Assembly: GCF_021513255.1 (NCBI RefSeq)
Contig: NZ_CP090977.1
Location: forward strand, 3,286,001-3,350,000
Source of the DNA: Planococcus sp. 107-1
GTDB taxonomy: Bacteria > Bacillota > Bacilli > Bacillales_A > Planococcaceae
DNA length: 64,000 bases
Reading direction: 5' to 3'
Part shown: piece after piece, positions 63,541 through 64,000 of the stretch
How the letters are laid out: each line of letters begins with the position of its first letter
Numbering within the stretch: position 1 is the first letter of the stretch
Made by a program: the position numbers and the translations under genes
Notes under the pieces: model-generated
Database searches by the model: none
What the model saw: only the letters and a program-made list of their open reading frames with translations
What the model was told of the DNA's origin: nothing

Positions 63541-64000
63541 TTATGAATTTATTGGGCTCGACGGTTTGCTTTCCGTTTCTGGCAATTGCTCTTTGACTGC
63601 CTGAATGGCTTCTTCAAGATTTTTGACGTCTAAATGCAGTTTTTGGGAATCCGGGTATTGCAGGCCGGTATGCTTGTACCGGGAATCGTAATAATACTCC
63701 AGCAGCAGGCGAATAGCGGATTCAAAATTACCCGTTTGGAGATCTTCTTCGATTTTTTTCGCAACCGGCACATGGATGCGCGACTGGATGCGATGGAAAG
63801 CTTCCAAGCATTCCTCTTGGTATTTTGAAGGCGTGTAATCTTCCATGATTTCCTTGATGCGCTCTTCCATCGGCAAGTCGATGATCAGATGAAGGCTGGT
63901 GTTTTTCAAATCACTGAGAAACGGTGGAATGACGACTCGGCCAATCCGGGTGCTTTCCGCTTCAAAAATAACATAAGGCGAATCCTTGAGTTCAATCAGG
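63541..64000 (-). CDS. mnmH: tRNA 2-selenouridine synthase MnmH, C-terminal part
   Basis: The gene continues beyond the window edge; about 152 C-terminal residues are present. The segment reads FEAESTRIGRVVIPP, then LIIDLPMEERIKEIMEDY and LLLEYYYDSRYKHT, the P-loop-domain end of MnmH (SelU/YbbB), which changes the 2-thiouridine at tRNA position 34 via geranylated to selenouridine forms. The reading frame is open to the edge, so TTG at 63909 is an internal Leu and not a start. The N-terminal rhodanese domain with its cysteine would lie outside. Confidence 0.88.
   Translation of the reverse strand, partial: LIELKDSPYVIFEAESTRIGRVVIPPFLSDLKNTSLHLIIDLPMEERIKEIMEDYTPSKYQEECLEAFHRIQSRIHVPVAKKIEEDLQTGNFESAIRLLLEYYYDSRYKHTGLQYPDSQKLHLDVKNLEEAIQAVKEQLPETESKPSSPINS

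Overview
The window reads as a chromosomal segment of a low-to-moderate GC Gram-positive rod of the order Bacillales, most like the Planococcus/Planomicrobium group. This is inferred from many Bacillus subtilis-type orthologues (fnr with C-terminal cluster cysteines, ykkCD, paiAB, ytvA, ycnK, gntK/gntP, proBA), strong AGGAGG-type ribosome sites, TTG/GTG starts and Firmicutes leader RNAs (T-box, guanidine-I, yybP-ykoY). It is mostly housekeeping and accessory metabolism. I see no prophage, insertion sequence, tRNA, rRNA or CRISPR array.

Layout. 1-3.4 kb: ba3-type cytochrome oxidase operon (small subunit IIa, II, I and a 28-residue peptide) with an Fnr-type box, next to an Fnr regulator. 3.4-7.3 kb: methyltransferase, UspA, secreted M23 hydrolase, panB behind a leader with a terminator. 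7.4-13.8 kb: minus-strand accessory genes (DUF3885 protein, SAM methyltransferase with a candidate translational attenuator, three GNAT enzymes, peptidase E, nucleotidyltransferase, nitroreductase). 13.9-19.6 kb: EAL phosphodiesterase, EamA exporter, FAD dehydrogenase. 20-24.9 kb: gluconate operon gnd-gntP-gntK opposite an RpiR regulator. 25.1-26.9 kb: Hsp33-like chaperone with a MerR/TipAS regulator. 27.2-27.7 kb: a relic joining a GdpP piece to a DnaB piece. 28.2-31.8 kb: MerR-CPBP pair and an MFS exporter behind a T-box. 32-37 kb: AraC, GNAT, PP2C, HmoA, MarR-MFS. 37-42 kb: Fur-controlled iron uptake with a divergent IruO-type reductase. 42-46.3 kb: EAL protein, DUF4395, proBA. 46.5-49 kb: YcnK-type copper regulator with PepSY and YtkA genes. 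49-54.4 kb: LOV-STAS photoreceptor, MarR-paiAB, guanidine riboswitch-ykkCD, manganese riboswitch-TerC. 54.5-64 kb: PadR-HAAS pair, Bcr/CflA exporter, prolyl aminopeptidase, ilvE, Nudix, SWIM-SNF2 helicase and the 3' end of mnmH.

Nine genes are each broken by one small indel (coxI, peptidase E, rpiR, merR, MFS, fecD, proB, marR, HAAS). Five of these lie in A/T homopolymers and the rest mostly in short G/C runs, in genes that otherwise look intact. Residual sequencing error is the simplest explanation, so the intact reading frames are described.

The strongest leads for new biology are the GdpP-DnaB chimera, the MerR/TipAS-Hsp33 operon, the T-box in front of an exporter, the panB leader, the leader peptide and hairpin before the methyltransferase, and three intergenic arrays of short repeats with different cores.
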